Source: Spodoptera frugiperda
Lineage: Eukaryota > Arthropoda > Insecta > Lepidoptera > Noctuidae
Assembly: GCF_023101765.2 (NCBI RefSeq)
Contig: NC_064214.1
Coordinates: 6,268,001 to 6,332,000, forward strand
Direction of reading: 5' to 3'
Length of the DNA stretch: 64,000 nt
Every line of letters begins with the position of its first letter. The first letter of the stretch is position 1. The notes beneath the pieces are model-generated. The model was not told the origin of the DNA. It saw only the letters and a program-made list of their open reading frames with translations, and did not search any database. The position numbers were made by a program, and so were the translations under genes. Below, piece after piece: positions 27,867 to 41,632 of the stretch.

Positions 27867-29705
27867 CAGTTTAACGCAAGTTTATCGTCGGCAAATCGCA
27901 GCGGTGCCGCAGCGGTCGGCTGCGACAGCAGAACTGAATTAAGACAGCTAGACAGTAGCGAGTTTGTAAACTAGTTGACCTCGATCTAGAGCTGCGCCCA
28001 GCGCCCAGCGCCTAGCGCCGGCCGCGGCGACACGCTAATGTAATAAGTCATTACCGCGCCTAATCACTTCCCAGATGGAAAATTGCATTTCTCTCAAGAC
28101 AGCAGCTCAGGCTACAGACCAGGCCCTGAAATATTCCTTTACATTTATCCCAGAATCCAAGAAACGAAGCTCTTTGAAACACTTCCGAGAAGTAAAAGAA
28201 AATGTTGATTAAAATTTTCCACATCGTCCAAATATAGGAAAAGCTGATAAAATTAATGATCTTAATGATCCAAAAGGTTAACAATCTTTCCACGATTGAC
28301 TTTAACAGTTATGTACGTATCAAATTGTAAAGTATATCCAGTCTTAATACATCGGTGTAGGGTGCAAGTTGTCCGGCGCGCTCCGGGTAAGTTTCCATTG
28401 TCAGTCGCCTTCAGCGGAGCACAATACATGCGCTAGAGGTAAACGTTCCGCCGTGTTTTGTGACCCACAGAACAATTATCACCATTCCTCTTCACATGTC
28501 ATGCGAGCCTGGTACTTGCTCGTGACCGTTTTTGTTTGACACCGATTTAAATAGATTGCGGATAAGTAGCGAGAAAACCATTACTTGTGCTTTAGGTAAT
28601 CAAGCAAAAAGGACTTCAAAGCCAACTGTTGTTTTAGTACCAATAACTATTTTCATTATGAGTTGGTTAGGAATTATAAGTACTACCAGTTAATATAATC
28701 GTTCGGCGAATAAAATATAAAATCACACTCATTAACTAATAATTATAGACTTATAATTTTAGACTACCTAGTACCTACAATGTTCTAGAAGCTACTTTTA
28801 TCTGAACAGACAGGTTCTCCCATTGCTCACAGTTTTACCGTAAAATTTCTCTGTATTTAATTACTAAGCCGGTAAACGGTTGGGAAGTAATTAAACGCTA
28901 TGATGTAATTAGTGTCGGGCGCGGCATATGTTAATTATAATAGGTTTTATTTGAAGATGTGTTACTTTGCCATGATGGAGTAATTAGTTATGTTGCTCTT
29001 AGGGGTGTACACAGCGAGGGTCGGTGTCATTTAACATAATTACAAGGTGCGTGGTGAGCAGACTTGGCGGGAGGTTGTCTGTCTGCGCCGCTAGATGTCA
29101 TTAGTGGTTGCTAAGAAATCGTGAAGTTGGAAAGGTCAACAAGTTGGCCTTTATAAGGATTTGTGGGTTTTGTTAGAAATCTTTGCGGGATATGTATTTA
29201 TAACCGGAAACTTTGGAGCATTGATATTTACGTAATAATATGAAAATAATAGTTTAATAGTCATTAACTGAATAAGTGGTGTAATTGACTAGGCATTTTT
29301 GAAGTCTCTGTGCAAAGGTCTCACAGAATGCAACGAAATTCTTTAAATGTAGCGACAAACAATACAAAGTGTTGTAATCATTGAACGTGGTTTACCTGGC
29401 AGCCTGCCAGCGACATAACGACTTTAACCGGAGATTAACTTAGTAGCTTTAACTAAGGCAATTGTGTTGCGAATTGTTAACTTTATTAACGACTAATTGA
29501 TCCTTAGTTTGGAGTATTCCGAGTTAACCATTTTAATTGTAGACAGGTAATGGGTTGAAGGATGTTCAGGAATCCATCTGGCCAAGTTGGTAACTTCGTC
29601 AGAGTCTTCAACTTACACATGTAACTTTGATCCGAATGTTAATTATTTACGTAAAACGTGCGCCTACTGTTGCTATGTTCATAATTGTTCGTAATTTTTT
29701 AAGTG

Positions 29706-29850
29706 TCGGAGAGCCATGCTTCGGCACGAATGCCCGGAGTGAAACCACGGCCTCACAGGAAACCGACGGGAAACGACGCTTGCGTTGGTGTTTCGGGTGA
29801 CAATGGGTGGCGGCGATTGCTTACCATCAAGTGACCCGTCTGCTAGTTTA
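29706..29850 (+). repeat. Interspersed repeat, family 3, internally deleted copy
   Basis: It carries GAGAGCCATGCTTCGGCACG, AACGACGCTTGCGTTG and GGCGGCGATTGCTTACCATC then AAGTGACCCGTCTGCTAG. Opposite-strand relatives are at 35049-35292 and 56743-56906. Confidence 0.65.
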
Positions 29851-32439
29851 CAGATCTCCATTTTAGAACATGTTGATTGTTTTGCTAGCTGCTAGATTAT
29901 AGACTAACTTAATTATTAAGGAAATGCGGTACCACTATAATTATAATATGTTGTACCAAACACAAATTCCATAACCTATTTGTACCCACAGCAACCCACT
30001 CGCGAAGGTATCCCATACTTTACGGACCAACAATAAAAACGTGCAAATTTTCAAATATCTAACAGAAACATAATTCCGACGATCGCCACGAATGGACTCG
30101 GTAAATTGTTGCCAACCTCGGTCCAACTTGTTATGCATCTGCCAATTTACGAGTACACTTTCGATGAACCTTTTGACATTGTGAAAGGGATTGTTTTTGC
30201 TTGTTGACGGTGAAGAATTTGTGGTAGGTAGCCGCCTCGACTTGTACGGTAGCCTGGGTGAAAATATACTGATAACAGCCAGTTGAGAAGGGTCCGCTCT
30301 AAGGTAATATATGGGACTTATTGCGCCTGAGGTTGCCGGCGATTGATTTTTTTTGTACAGAGTTTCGGTTAGATATCTAAACACCTACGTCCTAGGTTTG
30401 AACTTAGTTTAGAACACTTTTTATTCAAGTCACGTTAGCTAAAAATATACTTGATTTATGAGTCTGGTAGAGATTAAAGTTGTGGTTTTTGTTGAGTGAT
30501 TTTAGACGACGGTTTTAGTACTGAATAGAAAACTGTTGCTGTTGCCTGAAGTAGAAAAGTAAATGAGTCGATAAATATAAATTTCTGTAATTTTTATTAC
30601 TTAGATTAGGCTAATATTGCAGTTATAAATTCTGATTGAACAAAGACAGTGAAACATCTAACACCTTGTTGGATCCTATAGTTTCCCTGTCGTATGTTTC
30701 CATGGCAAAGTTTCTGGAATAGTATTCTGCATACGATGTCCGGAATAGCAGCGGATAAAATAGTCGAAGTGATGTATAATGTTTCGCATGATATATCGGC
30801 GCCTGATATATTGGATTCTGCAAAGAATTTGTTGTTACTACAGCTCTGCTATTTACATAACGCCTTGTACATTGTCAGGTACTTGTTTATTTATGTGTTT
30901 TCGATTGTCTGACTTACTTTCGTAGATTTATATATTATTTACGTTTTCCTGTGGTTTTGCCCGCGTGATGCTTATGTCCTTTTCCGTAAAAACTTCGTCT
31001 TTCAACTTCTTGAAAATTGGAAAGAGGAAAAAACAAACTTACTTTTGCATTTACAATATTAGTAGGATGCTCTGGCTGTTGATCTATTTCAGGATATATA
31101 GAAGTGAACAGAGAAATTCATTTGAATATTGTCTCAAGTGGTGAGATTTTTACTCTACTCAGGAAAAGTTTCGAATCTAAAAAGCCTTTCTGACTAGTTT
31201 TGACTTTTTGAGGTGTATAACTCGTTGCCTTTACAGTACAAAAAAACATGAATTATTGAATTCAATTTCCGATTAGACAAGATAATAGTTAGCTAGGTAC
31301 ACTGCTATTGCATCTCGGGTATGTAATAAAACAATTCAGGTAATTAATTTATAACAAAACTGACACAAAATAAATTTAAAAATTGAACATCAGCTTACCC
31401 CTTCAAATAAAATACACGTTTAATGTTATTCAAATACCGAAAGCATTACACTTCACCCTGAAACGGAAGCATTCTTAATAAAGTGATTAAATTAAAGATA
31501 TTAACAGGGAGATAAAAATCTCATTTGATAATTACACGGCTGTGGACGACCCCTGATGTTGGTTCTACTGCCTTCCTTGATAACTTTCAACCCAAATATA
31601 CCCGCAGTGGAAAAAATTAAGTAATTAAGGATATACTTTTTAATGCTGCTTCGCCTGTGACTCAAACATTTTGTTGATTATGATTTTTTCAGTGTTTCCT
31701 TTGCAGTTGCAGACTGGGTTCATTACACGGATTGCGCTTGGTGAGTTGTATGTTGAGTGACGTGATGTAGTTTTAATAATATGTATGTATGGTACAAAAT
31801 AAATGTTGTTGATATTAATATTTTTTTAGAACTTCTGAGAATTAAATTATAACATCTAAAGTTGCCGTTGAGCATCTATATTTAACGTAGTAAGCCACTT
31901 TCAGATACAGGAGTGTTCTTGAGTTCCCTACAAAGACATGACCTGTCCCGCACCGTTCCTTTGTTATACCGAACTGATGTGAAGCTTCCCAAACCAACAA
32001 TCTAATTTCACACACCAATTCTTTCAGGCAAAAGCTCCAATCTTTCCAGTAATTCGTTAAAATTTGCGTGTCCTCCCCCCTCCCTCCATTCACTGTGTCT
32101 CCCCGCTGTGGCCCGGTGGTGCGGAGGCATAAAACACAGTATAATTCCCAGTCATTATTCACAGTTTTCCAAGGGATTTCGGGCGTGCGTAATGACTTTA
32201 TTTGAAATGGAATTTTGTAAGACAGGCGGTGCGGTCGGACGCGGGACGCGGCGGTCTCCTGCGCCCTGCGATCATTGAATTAGACGCCTCGACGTAGATC
32301 ACGTTGTTTGTCTGCGCCAACTTGCTCCATTGCTCACAATTTCATCGAATTGAGAATGATACAAATATTTTCGATATTTCCGAATCGAATGACGCCGTTA
32401 ACGTCTATTATTAGGACTGTAGATATTCTTAAAACATAA

Positions 32440-33093
32440 TAGTCAAAATAAAATTTCAAGTTATATAATGCGCTGGTTAGGAGCCATCTAGAAACGAGTG
32501 CTATTATTTGGAATCCGCATGAGGAAAAATATATCCTCATGTTGGAAAAAATACAAAATAAATTCACACGATTTTTATATTTTAAACAATATGGTATTTA
32601 TCCCTACTACCCACTGATGTACCCGAGCTTATTCGTTATAGGTATGGTCGGGTACACCAGGCTGGCTGTGAGAAGGGACTTAGCTCTGGTTAAGTACGTG
32701 GTTAGGGTGTTGAGGGGGCAGGTGCTGCACCAGGAAGTGCTGCAGGCACTGCTCCTGCGCGCGCCAGACGGGTATGTAGGTACGAGACGCGGCCCTGATC
32801 TGTTAGATATCCCTTTTGCAAAGACTAACCTTCTTAAGTTTAGCCCTATGTCACGAGCTGCTCGTTTAATCAATAATATAATTAAATTGGAAGACGCGGA
32901 TATTTTTAGTAGCCTGCCGAAGTTTATACAGGCAGCACAAAAATATATTGAGAAGAGGGTATAATTTGAATGTTTAAGTTTTATATTTTTCTTTTTGTTA
33001 TTTTATTAAATGTATATGTACCTATATTTCGTTATAACATCGCCTTGGAATATTCTGTTATGATGTTGTAATTGTGTCTTAATAAATAAAAAA
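32440..33093 (+). mobile_element. 5'-truncated non-LTR retrotransposon: reverse-transcriptase C-terminus
   Basis: From about 32462 a frame reads LYNALVRSHLE, then IIWNPHEEKYILMLEKIQNK, and stays open through FYPLMYPSLF-like and RRGPDLLDIPF motifs to a stop at 32962-32964 (ATG-started part 32539-32964, 141 codons). This is the usual C-terminal end of a Jockey-type insect LINE pol, after the catalytic core. The catalytic YADD box and the endonuclease are absent, so the copy is dead on arrival. A 3' region with AATAAATAAAAAA at 33081-33093 looks like the element's end. Confidence 0.8.
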
Positions 33094-34274
33094 GTCAGGT
33101 AAGGTTCAAAGTGGGATTAAAGTAAAAGAACATGAAACAAGGACTACTAAAGTACAGCATTATAAAAGAGAGTATTCACATAAAGTTTGGAAGGTAACTG
33201 GAGAGTGCCGTGGGCGGTATTCCTGTGAGGACGCGTTTGACAAGCCTAGCACGTGGCCAATGAGTTTTTACGTCAATCAAATCCTTGGCATAAGCTTTGT
33301 AAGTAAGTTATAGTGGCGGGCTTTGAAATGGGCGACTGTTGAAATATATCTATAGAAATCGAATCCAGGTAAATCCTAGCTTGTATTAAAGGTACCATTT
33401 TATTGTAGGTCTCTTCTTGCCATGGCCCGTATCTAAAACTTTAAGAACTTCTACTACACAAGAAGACGGCAATGATTTCAAAGGAAAACTTTAGATACAT
33501 TAAGGTCATCTCACTTACTATTATTTGGTAACTTTGTCGGTTTATTTTCATTGCATATAGAAGTTTGTATAAAATCTTAGAAGGAGCGAAAACTTAGTCT
33601 CTTATGCATTCCGCTCCTTTCGGAGCCATCCTTGAAATTCAAGAGGCGAGTTTGATCGGCCCAGTTCGTGCACTCGTAAAGCTTCGCAGACTGGCATCAG
33701 TCAGTGTTGGCTCGTTTTATGGCCTCAGCTCGGGACGCCAACATTTTTGTCGTCTTCACGGAAATAATTAAGAAATACAGAATTTTGTGGGAATTCCTAT
33801 TCCCAATGAGTTTGTATTGGCATTCGAAGGGAGAGACGAAGGTTATTGAATTATTTGCTTATTATATGAACGAGGAAAATATTATAATGGTGTAGCGTTT
33901 GTGCCGTATGGTTTCCGGAGCTTGCCACCGCTGGTTGAGTGCGGGTTTGAAAAGTTGACAGAGGACTTATTTTGTTAAGGCTCGATATATATCCTGGAGT
34001 ATTTTGCTTACACGTCGGGGCTCGGGACGTACGTTACATAGGATATACTGGAAGGATACTTCATTTATTCCGTTGGCATTTCTTGGAATTTTCTGGACTC
34101 ATTTGTGATGTTTTGATTTCTAGACCTTTCAAAGGTCCCTTGCTCAGGTTATTTCTAACATTGTATTGGATCGATATTGCTCTTTACTTTATATTACAAC
34201 CGCAATACGGAATAACATAATATTTTGGGTAGAAATAGAAATATATTTTTCATTAAATTATTTTTTTGTTTAAG

Positions 34275-34456
34275 TTGTCCCACAGTAGTGTTTTCTCCAG
34301 TGATGTAGATGCGATTCCAAACATACAATTTTACATACACATTACATTCAGACTTGAAACAACAATTTGAGGATCACACAAAGAGCCCCGTGCAGAAATC
34401 GAACCCACTACACGTTACGGGGCAGTCGGTAGCCCAACCACCGCACAACCGTGCAG
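34275..34456 (-). repeat. tRNA-derived SINE, family 1, diverged copy
   Basis: It has the same layout as the copy at 8389-8556, with the tRNA-like part at its minus-strand 5' end (about 34385-34456) and the same body including the GTTTGGAATCG end. It is more mutated; the B box is changed at two positions. Confidence 0.65.
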
Positions 34457-35048
34457 ACTAGTAGAAGTACTATAAGAGAAAAGAAGGAAAACGAAATATT
34501 ATTTTCTCTCCCCTATTTATCAATGAATTCATCGTTGAAATCGTTTGATGTAGTATGAATATCAATAGGTCGGATCGAGTTCACAGGCTTACAGAGTCAC
34601 AGAGTCACAGGCACACAGGCCCATTCCCGCAGGTAAATGACTCATCAAGAGTCACCAATGCCTGTAAAAATAAAAGCAAAGTTGTATTTTTGCACTCCCG
34701 TAAGCAATTAATTGAATAAAGCGATTAAATTAAATTAACGGGCCCATTCATTTACAGTTTAACTGCACTTTTGCCAAAGGGTTGCACTCGCAATTTTGGT
34801 TATGGTAGTCACAAATTGTAATTGACTTATGCTCGTAAATTCTTGATAATGCATACATGGCCGTTATTTATTGCGGGTTTTTGTGCCTGTGGCTTGTGCC
34901 GTGATGTTTGACCTGGATCTGTGTAAGTAGATACATTATGTTATTTCGTACTGTCCGTTTTCTTTTGTTTTCTTAGGTCTTGAATTGGTATATATTTGTG
35001 TCGTTAAATTTCCTTAAAACATAAAGGAAGTATGAATAAATAATGACT

Positions 35049-35292
35049 GTTTTTATGGTATAAGCTGGTCAATGAGCAGACGTATCATCACCTGATGGTA
35101 AGCAATCGCCGCTGCCCATGGATACCCCAATTTCAAAGGCGTTACTAGTGCGTTGCCGACCTTTTGGGGGTTTGGAGTTGTTGGGTTGTTGGGAAATCGG
35201 GGATTAGGAAGATTGGAAAGGCGGTAATCGGGCCTCTGGTAACCTTAATCAGACAACGCAAGCGTTGTTTCGCGTCGGTTTTATGTGAGACG
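35049..35292 (-). repeat. Interspersed repeat, family 3, longer copy
   Basis: Plus-strand reading starts GTTTTTATGGTATAAGCTGG, then ATCACCTGATGGTAAGCAAT, GTGCGTTGCCGACC, and ends CAACGCAAGCGTTGTTTCGC. These are the reverse complements of the marks in the copy at 29706-29850. Confidence 0.65.
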
Positions 35293-38200
35293 TATTCGTA
35301 TTGAAGTATGGCTATTTAAAAAAATGCACGTTTAAAAAATTGTTGTGTCACACCATTGGGTGTTCGATATTTGACAGCTGCTGTGATTGGACAAAAACAC
35401 ATCTTCCTATATTTGGACAATCTCCTTCGTAAAAGGCGGTAGCCCAATTGGAATAATATTTTCGTGTTCAAAGAAAACACATATCGTAGTGTAATGTTAA
35501 ATTTACATATTTTTCACTTCACGGCACTGAAGTCGACTTGTGAGCAACAGTAAAAATAGCCACGGGAACTCTATATAATATAAATACAAACAGTATACGT
35601 GAAAATGTCCCATCGATAGTAAAATACGTTTATTGGATTTACATGATATTTTACAATATTTAATGGTTTACTGTAGAGCCAAAATTTCAACACGTGTCGA
35701 GGAAAAATACTAATCATCATGAAAGTAAATTTGTTTTAACTAGGTACGCTACATGGGCAGAAATAACAAATACATATAATGAATGTGTAATATTTATTAG
35801 ATTACTTATTTACAAAGGTATATACTACCTCAAGTACCTCATATTTCTAAACATTCTATTTACTTACATTATATTCAGTACATAATATTGAGACTCTTAT
35901 ATCATTTACTTACTTACGTTATTTTGTTGAACAGAAATGATATCACTAAAGTAAACACCGCCTTCAAAAGATTCGCGGGAAGACCAACATTTTTATATTA
36001 CCTAAAAAGCTAAACATAATAAAAGTAGGTATATATTTTCCCTCGACTCCCAGATAAGTATAAAAGATTTAAAAATACGTACAGCCGTGGGATATGGGCG
36101 GCGGCACGTACTAACTGAACGGTTCCATCGCTTACTCCGCGCGGACACCTAATCCTCCAAAACGGGCGAAAATCAAATGCCACAAGAGCGCGATTCTCTA
36201 CCGAATTTATACTTTATAACTTGGTACAACGACACAATTTTGTCCTATACAGAATTAAAAGAATCTGTTTGATCAATTCTGAGATGTTTTACATTCTCCA
36301 GCGTTTAAAGTATGTCTTTGACCGAGACGAACAGAGATTTCCTTGAATTTGACCTTTAAAAGCTTTATTTTATGCCACGTCAGAGTTCAAAGTGAAGGAA
36401 AATCTGAGCCTACATCAAACAGTTGAAAAGATGTGAAATCTGCGACAGATAGACAGAAAGATAAACAACGCCAGCGTAGGCTTAGCCTCTTTCAGAAGAC
36501 GCAAAAATATGCTTGGCGATGACTGAAAACGCGTGGTTTATCTCACAGAATTACAGGAATCTGTAAATAAATATTCATTTCACAATTCCGGAGAGGGCAA
36601 GCTCCTGCAGCATAATTAAACTGAATTCCTGTAACAAACTTACAGGCATTTAAAGACGTTCTTAAACGCTCCATTCTTACGCCAATTGCATTCTTTCTTT
36701 TACTAACAAAAAGTGCAGAAACTCCATTTTAACACGGACAGAACATAAAATGACATTTCCAATCGTAGCTTTTTCATCTCCAACGACAAAAGAGTTGTCT
36801 TTGAGCCGACCCGTTCAACAGACTCGTTCATTCAACGGCCGGGAGTGAGTGAATGAAAAGAAACAATGAACGAATTGCTCGGTCGAACGGACGTCAAAAG
36901 GGAGGCAAGTGGGACGACTGACACTATTGTATTATTTGACGTGATATTAAGATACTGTTCGATAGTCGAGGCCAAGACGTACGAGTGGCTCGGATCACTC
37001 GGAATTATTGATGTTTGTCATGAAGAGTAATGGATTTTGTTGGCTAGTAGTAATTTGTCAGGCGTAAGTATATATTCTTCTGACAGTATCGATACGTAAT
37101 AGCGGCAGACTGTTCTTTACATTACTTCCCACAAATAAATACGTAAAGGAAGCAATAAGACTCGACTCCAAGTAGTAGGTCGGTAGTTGGTTAACCCACA
37201 AAGATGTTCACAGGATATAAGCTAGATAAACATCTGCAAGCCAGGAGCAAACATTTCAAGTAAGTAAAGCAAGTCAAAGATGCTACTTAACCGATCTAAA
37301 TTGAAAAGTTACATGGACAGCTAAGTACGTGCAGGCTAAGCTATCGGTCCGAAACGACGGCAATCAGTTAAAAGCATGCGAACCCTGGACTTAAGCAGAG
37401 GGCACATGAGGAGGGAATCTGTTTTAAAAATAGTTCGTCAATATTTGAACGAGGAAAATGTTTGGCTTCTATTTAATGCTTTTGTGGAGTGTTTTCTTTG
37501 CATAATTTAGGCAGATAAAGGGAAGTGGTGTGCTTAGAGACATGTTTTACTTTTACATTGACAAATTGGCAACAGAACACAAAACAAGAGAAAATAAATA
37601 ATTGGTATTTGATATGAATTGTTCTAATAGCTGTCATATATAGCAGCTTAACAATAGCTAGTGAAATGTGGTCACAGTTGTCACATGTTTACTAATAGAT
37701 GATTGAACATGCCAGGCTTTGTATCCTCAGCCTTAGTCTCGTAAGACGGCACACAGGCCCGTTTAACTGTATTTCAACGGATTTCACAACGAATTCACTG
37801 GGAAATGTTACTATTTGAAGTAACAAGATACTGCGATACGACGCTACAACGCTCCAATTCGTGGGAAATATTATAGGGAAATAAATATGCTCGAAGCTCC
37901 AATCTGGCCTTACACAGGATAGTTTTGAACGAAATAAATTGTGTAACGTTAAAGAAAAATGTACTTTATTGTCATTAAATTGATTTGTTTATCATTCTGC
38001 AATTTGATGTCAGTAATAGTTAGTGTTCTCACACAATTTACCATTCAATTAATATCCATGTCATTAATATTTATTAGCTAGTAATGCGCAATGCGTTAAA
38101 CTATACAAATTATTTATTTACACTCAATTCTATGTCACCTATTGATCTTCACTGCTCACGATTGTAGCACTGTGTGCCCAGTGAGCCACGGTTTTATTGA

Positions 38201-39104
38201 TGCACAACAGATAAAATATTCTGCATCATTACCCACTGTGCGAAAATATTGAATTTTAACGCGAGAAATATGATTTACACGAAAATGTTGAGAGAAGATA
38301 GTATAATAATCTGATAAGGAGACATTGACCGAAAAAATGGATCTGATTAATGACTGCAGTGAATTACAAATTGGTAGTAAAGATACAGTTGCACTGAACG
38401 TTAATAAGATTGGATAAACTGCTTAGTGTATACTTTATGTATATGGCTTTATCTACGCACTAAGGCCATCGCTAGACAAAAACATTGTCTGGACATTGTT
38501 ATTCCACAACGATGAGTGACTACAATACCCAGAAGCCTAGCAACGCACTAGGAAGAGAGCCGACAATGACAATAGTATCAGTTTCCTCAATAACATACGT
38601 AGGAATGTTCGGTCTGTCCGTCAGTCAGCCATGAAGTCGACAGGAACAATACACTATGGAATATTTCCATATATTTATAATAACAAAAGTCGTCCTTCAG
38701 CCGTCTTCGTGGGTGTTCGTTCGACCGTCAAAGGGCTAAAAGGGTGTCAATAAGGAATGCGCAAAAGGAATTATTTTCCTTCTACTTCTTACTTTTGATG
38801 TGTAGTGGAGAGTGAGTGGTAAGCAAGGTCGATGACCGTCGGTGTATTAGATTCACATATTTATTTAAATAAAAGAGAGTACGCCACCTGTCACTACGCC
38901 AGTGAGTAGAATTATTTTTGTTTTATTCATAAAGAAAGTTATTGACTCCATTTTCTACGTGTCCATTGACGTTTTTGTAGTATAAATTTGGTTTCGTCTA
39001 ATTGTAATGAATTATAATATGTATCAGTGACCCTATAAGATGCTATTGTTAAGTAGTTTGCATTAATAAAGTTGAATACAGAAATAGTTTCCACGTAATC
39101 AAAG

Positions 39105-39464
39105 GTGAAATTGTTTACGTATTTTGACGACCCCAGGCCAAAAAAGCAGACTGTTTCGAATTTCGATTCCTACGCAAAATGGATCACAACAAATTATTTT
39201 ACACCCACCAAACTAATAGTTTTAATTCCCAGTCGAATGCCTATCGATATCAAAAACAATTACCGGGACATATATCAAATAGCTGTTAACATGAAATTTT
39301 TCAATGACGTGATAATTAAAGTGGAGCAAACAAATAGATTTCATATTGTTGTTTGTGAAATGGCGCCACGGTCGAAAATGGCACGGAGTAGGGTCGTATG
39401 TGCGCATACCAGAAAATTGATTTCAGCAGGTGTTCCGAGGCAAATTGTAGTGTACCTGCTGTAG
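39105..39464 (+). CDS. Open frame of 119 codons, unknown
   Basis: The frame runs ATG to TAG without a break in AT-rich DNA and its product is basic with an aromatic N-terminal half. I recognise no domain. There is no splice signal or polyadenylation signal that clearly belongs to it. Length alone is not proof at this base composition, so it is probably chance or a decayed repeat frame. Confidence 0.15.
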   Translation: MKLFTYFDDPRPKKQTVSNFDSYAKWITTNYFTPTKLIVLIPSRMPIDIKNNYRDIYQIAVNMKFFNDVIIKVEQTNRFHIVVCEMAPRSKMARSRVVCAHTRKLISAGVPRQIVVYLL

Positions 39465-41507
39465 TGTGCTGTAGCTAGCTGTGTGTGGCGGTGCACGGAA
39501 CATCCTGATCATTTCTGATAAAAATGTACCGCACACTCTGCTTGTTCAATATAAGACATGTTATGTTTTCGGCTGTATATTGGATGGTACAATCGTTCAT
39601 TATTTATTTTACTAACTTTTTCTAAAGAAAATAGTTATTTTCTTTGGGAAAATGAATGTAGATTGTGTATTATCATTTTGTTCTGTTTCCTCGTACTTAA
39701 TCTACATAATTTCAGCTCTCTCAAATTAGTCAACTTTCAACGCAAATCTTTAGGCTTATGTAGCAAAGTGAAATAAAATTTTGAACCTTCCATCAAGCAC
39801 AGCGTTCAGAAAAAGAGGCGAACAGCGCAATATCTCAGTGACCAGCGCAGTCGGGCGCTAATCACCGGCATACGTCACGCTCGCCACGCCCCCTGGCGGC
39901 GCGGCCTGTTAACATTTCATGTAATTGACGCCTTTTTGTACCTATTACTACACAATACCGCAGTAGGAAAATTGTTGAAATGGGGATGAGTAAAATTATA
40001 CCTTCCGTTGTCCTGTAGGTACTGTCATTCAGTCTTATTTGAAGTTGAGTCTACATCTGATTAGTCCACCAAAGATAGACTAGCTTAATGGCTATTAAAT
40101 CAGTAGGTAATTCCAATCTCTCTTAAGTTTTGAGGAACCCCTAAGCTGCTATAGGTGACACTTAATGAAATGTTGGTTTTCATCAACTTCTGTGTAACAC
40201 TTAACAGTCAGGTGACAGGTTAGTTTAAGTGCTTCTTTACAAACACATTATGTAACTTTTAGTTAAGAGATGTCTTAGGGGTGTTAGCTGAAAACGGTCA
40301 TTAGAATGCTTTTTGTGGACATAATATTAAATGTAAGTAGTTTTTACAACGACGCCAGAGAAAACGCTACACGTTGTGCAGCAATTGCTGCAAAATCTCA
40401 AATCAATTTGAAAATTCTATACCAAAACAAGTTATCAAAAATTATGAGACAACAAAATTTGTCCCAACCAAAAACCATGTTTCGTTCTATGTAGTACTAA
40501 TAACAAAGTAACGAGGGTTACTTAATTACCCAGTAGTCGCCCGCTGGGCACAGCGGCATGCACTCACGACACAGATTCCAGCAAATTGTTTGTTGTTGAG
40601 TCTACTCAACGAAAGCTCTTCAAATAAATACAATAGTGTCGAAAACATCGGCTATTTTTAGCCATAGACGGCATTGATTTATTTATAAATGTACTCAGTA
40701 TGGTAAACTGCTGTGTCTTAGATCTTTACTTGTATTTTCGGGATTATTACGTCATGTCTTTTTGTCTACAAATGAGTGGTAAGTTATAATGATACATTCG
40801 CTGACGCAGGAATTGAAGTCTCTTCATACGCCGCAGCGACCACCCGACTAATGAGGCATTCTATTTTAATGAGATAATTTAATTTTTTCACTACTATATT
40901 GTACATAATTCTTTCGTTTAAAACTACACAAATATCACACTCCCTAAAAGAGTTCTGCCAAATAGCAACAAAGACACAAGTGCTTATCCGCCGTTACCAG
41001 AATCAGAGTTACCAGAGACCACACTGGGACGAACTAGTCCCAATAATTCAGCGAGTTTGATCTTATAATAGTCCAAACTAATCTATTGCCAGACTAGAGT
41101 TATACTTGCCGTATATACGTTGTATGAGAACTTCAAGCGAAACTCCAAGCATTTAATTGTTGACGCGGACTAAAGGACCAGTTCCTAATGAACACTGGAA
41201 GTGGTTTGGTCCTTTCTTTAGAAAAGTTTAAAAAAGTCACACACTGCGAAGTTTTTTATTCACTTTAGTGTTGTGTGAGTTTATCTAAGGATTGTTTTAG
41301 TAAGACGTTATGGAATTTTGTATTTGTTACTGTTTATAGATTTTGAAATTATTTTAATTCCACGTCTTTAATGCTTCGCCGTCTAGTATAAAGGCACAAG
41401 AGACAGAGTTATTGGCAAAATATAGGGTACTCTAATTAGGTACCCATAATCTTAATTTAAATCTTTATTGTGATATAGTAAGATTAATTTTAAGTATAAT
41501 AAAAATA

Positions 41508-41632
41508 TGCTCTCACCCCCTATTACATGGGACTTACAATACAAATGGTGAAAAGTGGGTGTATAGCGGCATTACGTGTCGTAATGAGCACCTCTGCCTA
41601 CTCCTTCGGGGATAAAAGGCGTGACGTTGCTT
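41508..41632 (+). repeat. tRNA-derived SINE, family 2, 5'-truncated copy
   Basis: It shares CCCCCTATTACATGGGACTT, AAAAGTGGGTGTATAGCGGC and CCTACTCCTTCGGGGATAAA with the 3' half of the copy at 21611-21876. The tRNA-like head is missing. Confidence 0.7.

Larger units (their letters stand above)
25303..32439. other. Gene-poor stretch
   Basis: Apart from the GC-rich island, the duplicated block and the family 3 repeat listed separately, I see no host exon. A second GC-rich patch with a short GCGCCCAGC-type repeat lies at about 27,970-28,030. Remaining open frames are short and unsupported. Confidence 0.5.
33094..41507. other. Gene-poor stretch
   Basis: It holds one family 1 SINE and one family 3 repeat. 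A GC-rich patch at about 39,840-39,905 is the only compositional peak. Open frames here are short, lack recognisable domains and have AT-driven composition. Confidence 0.5.
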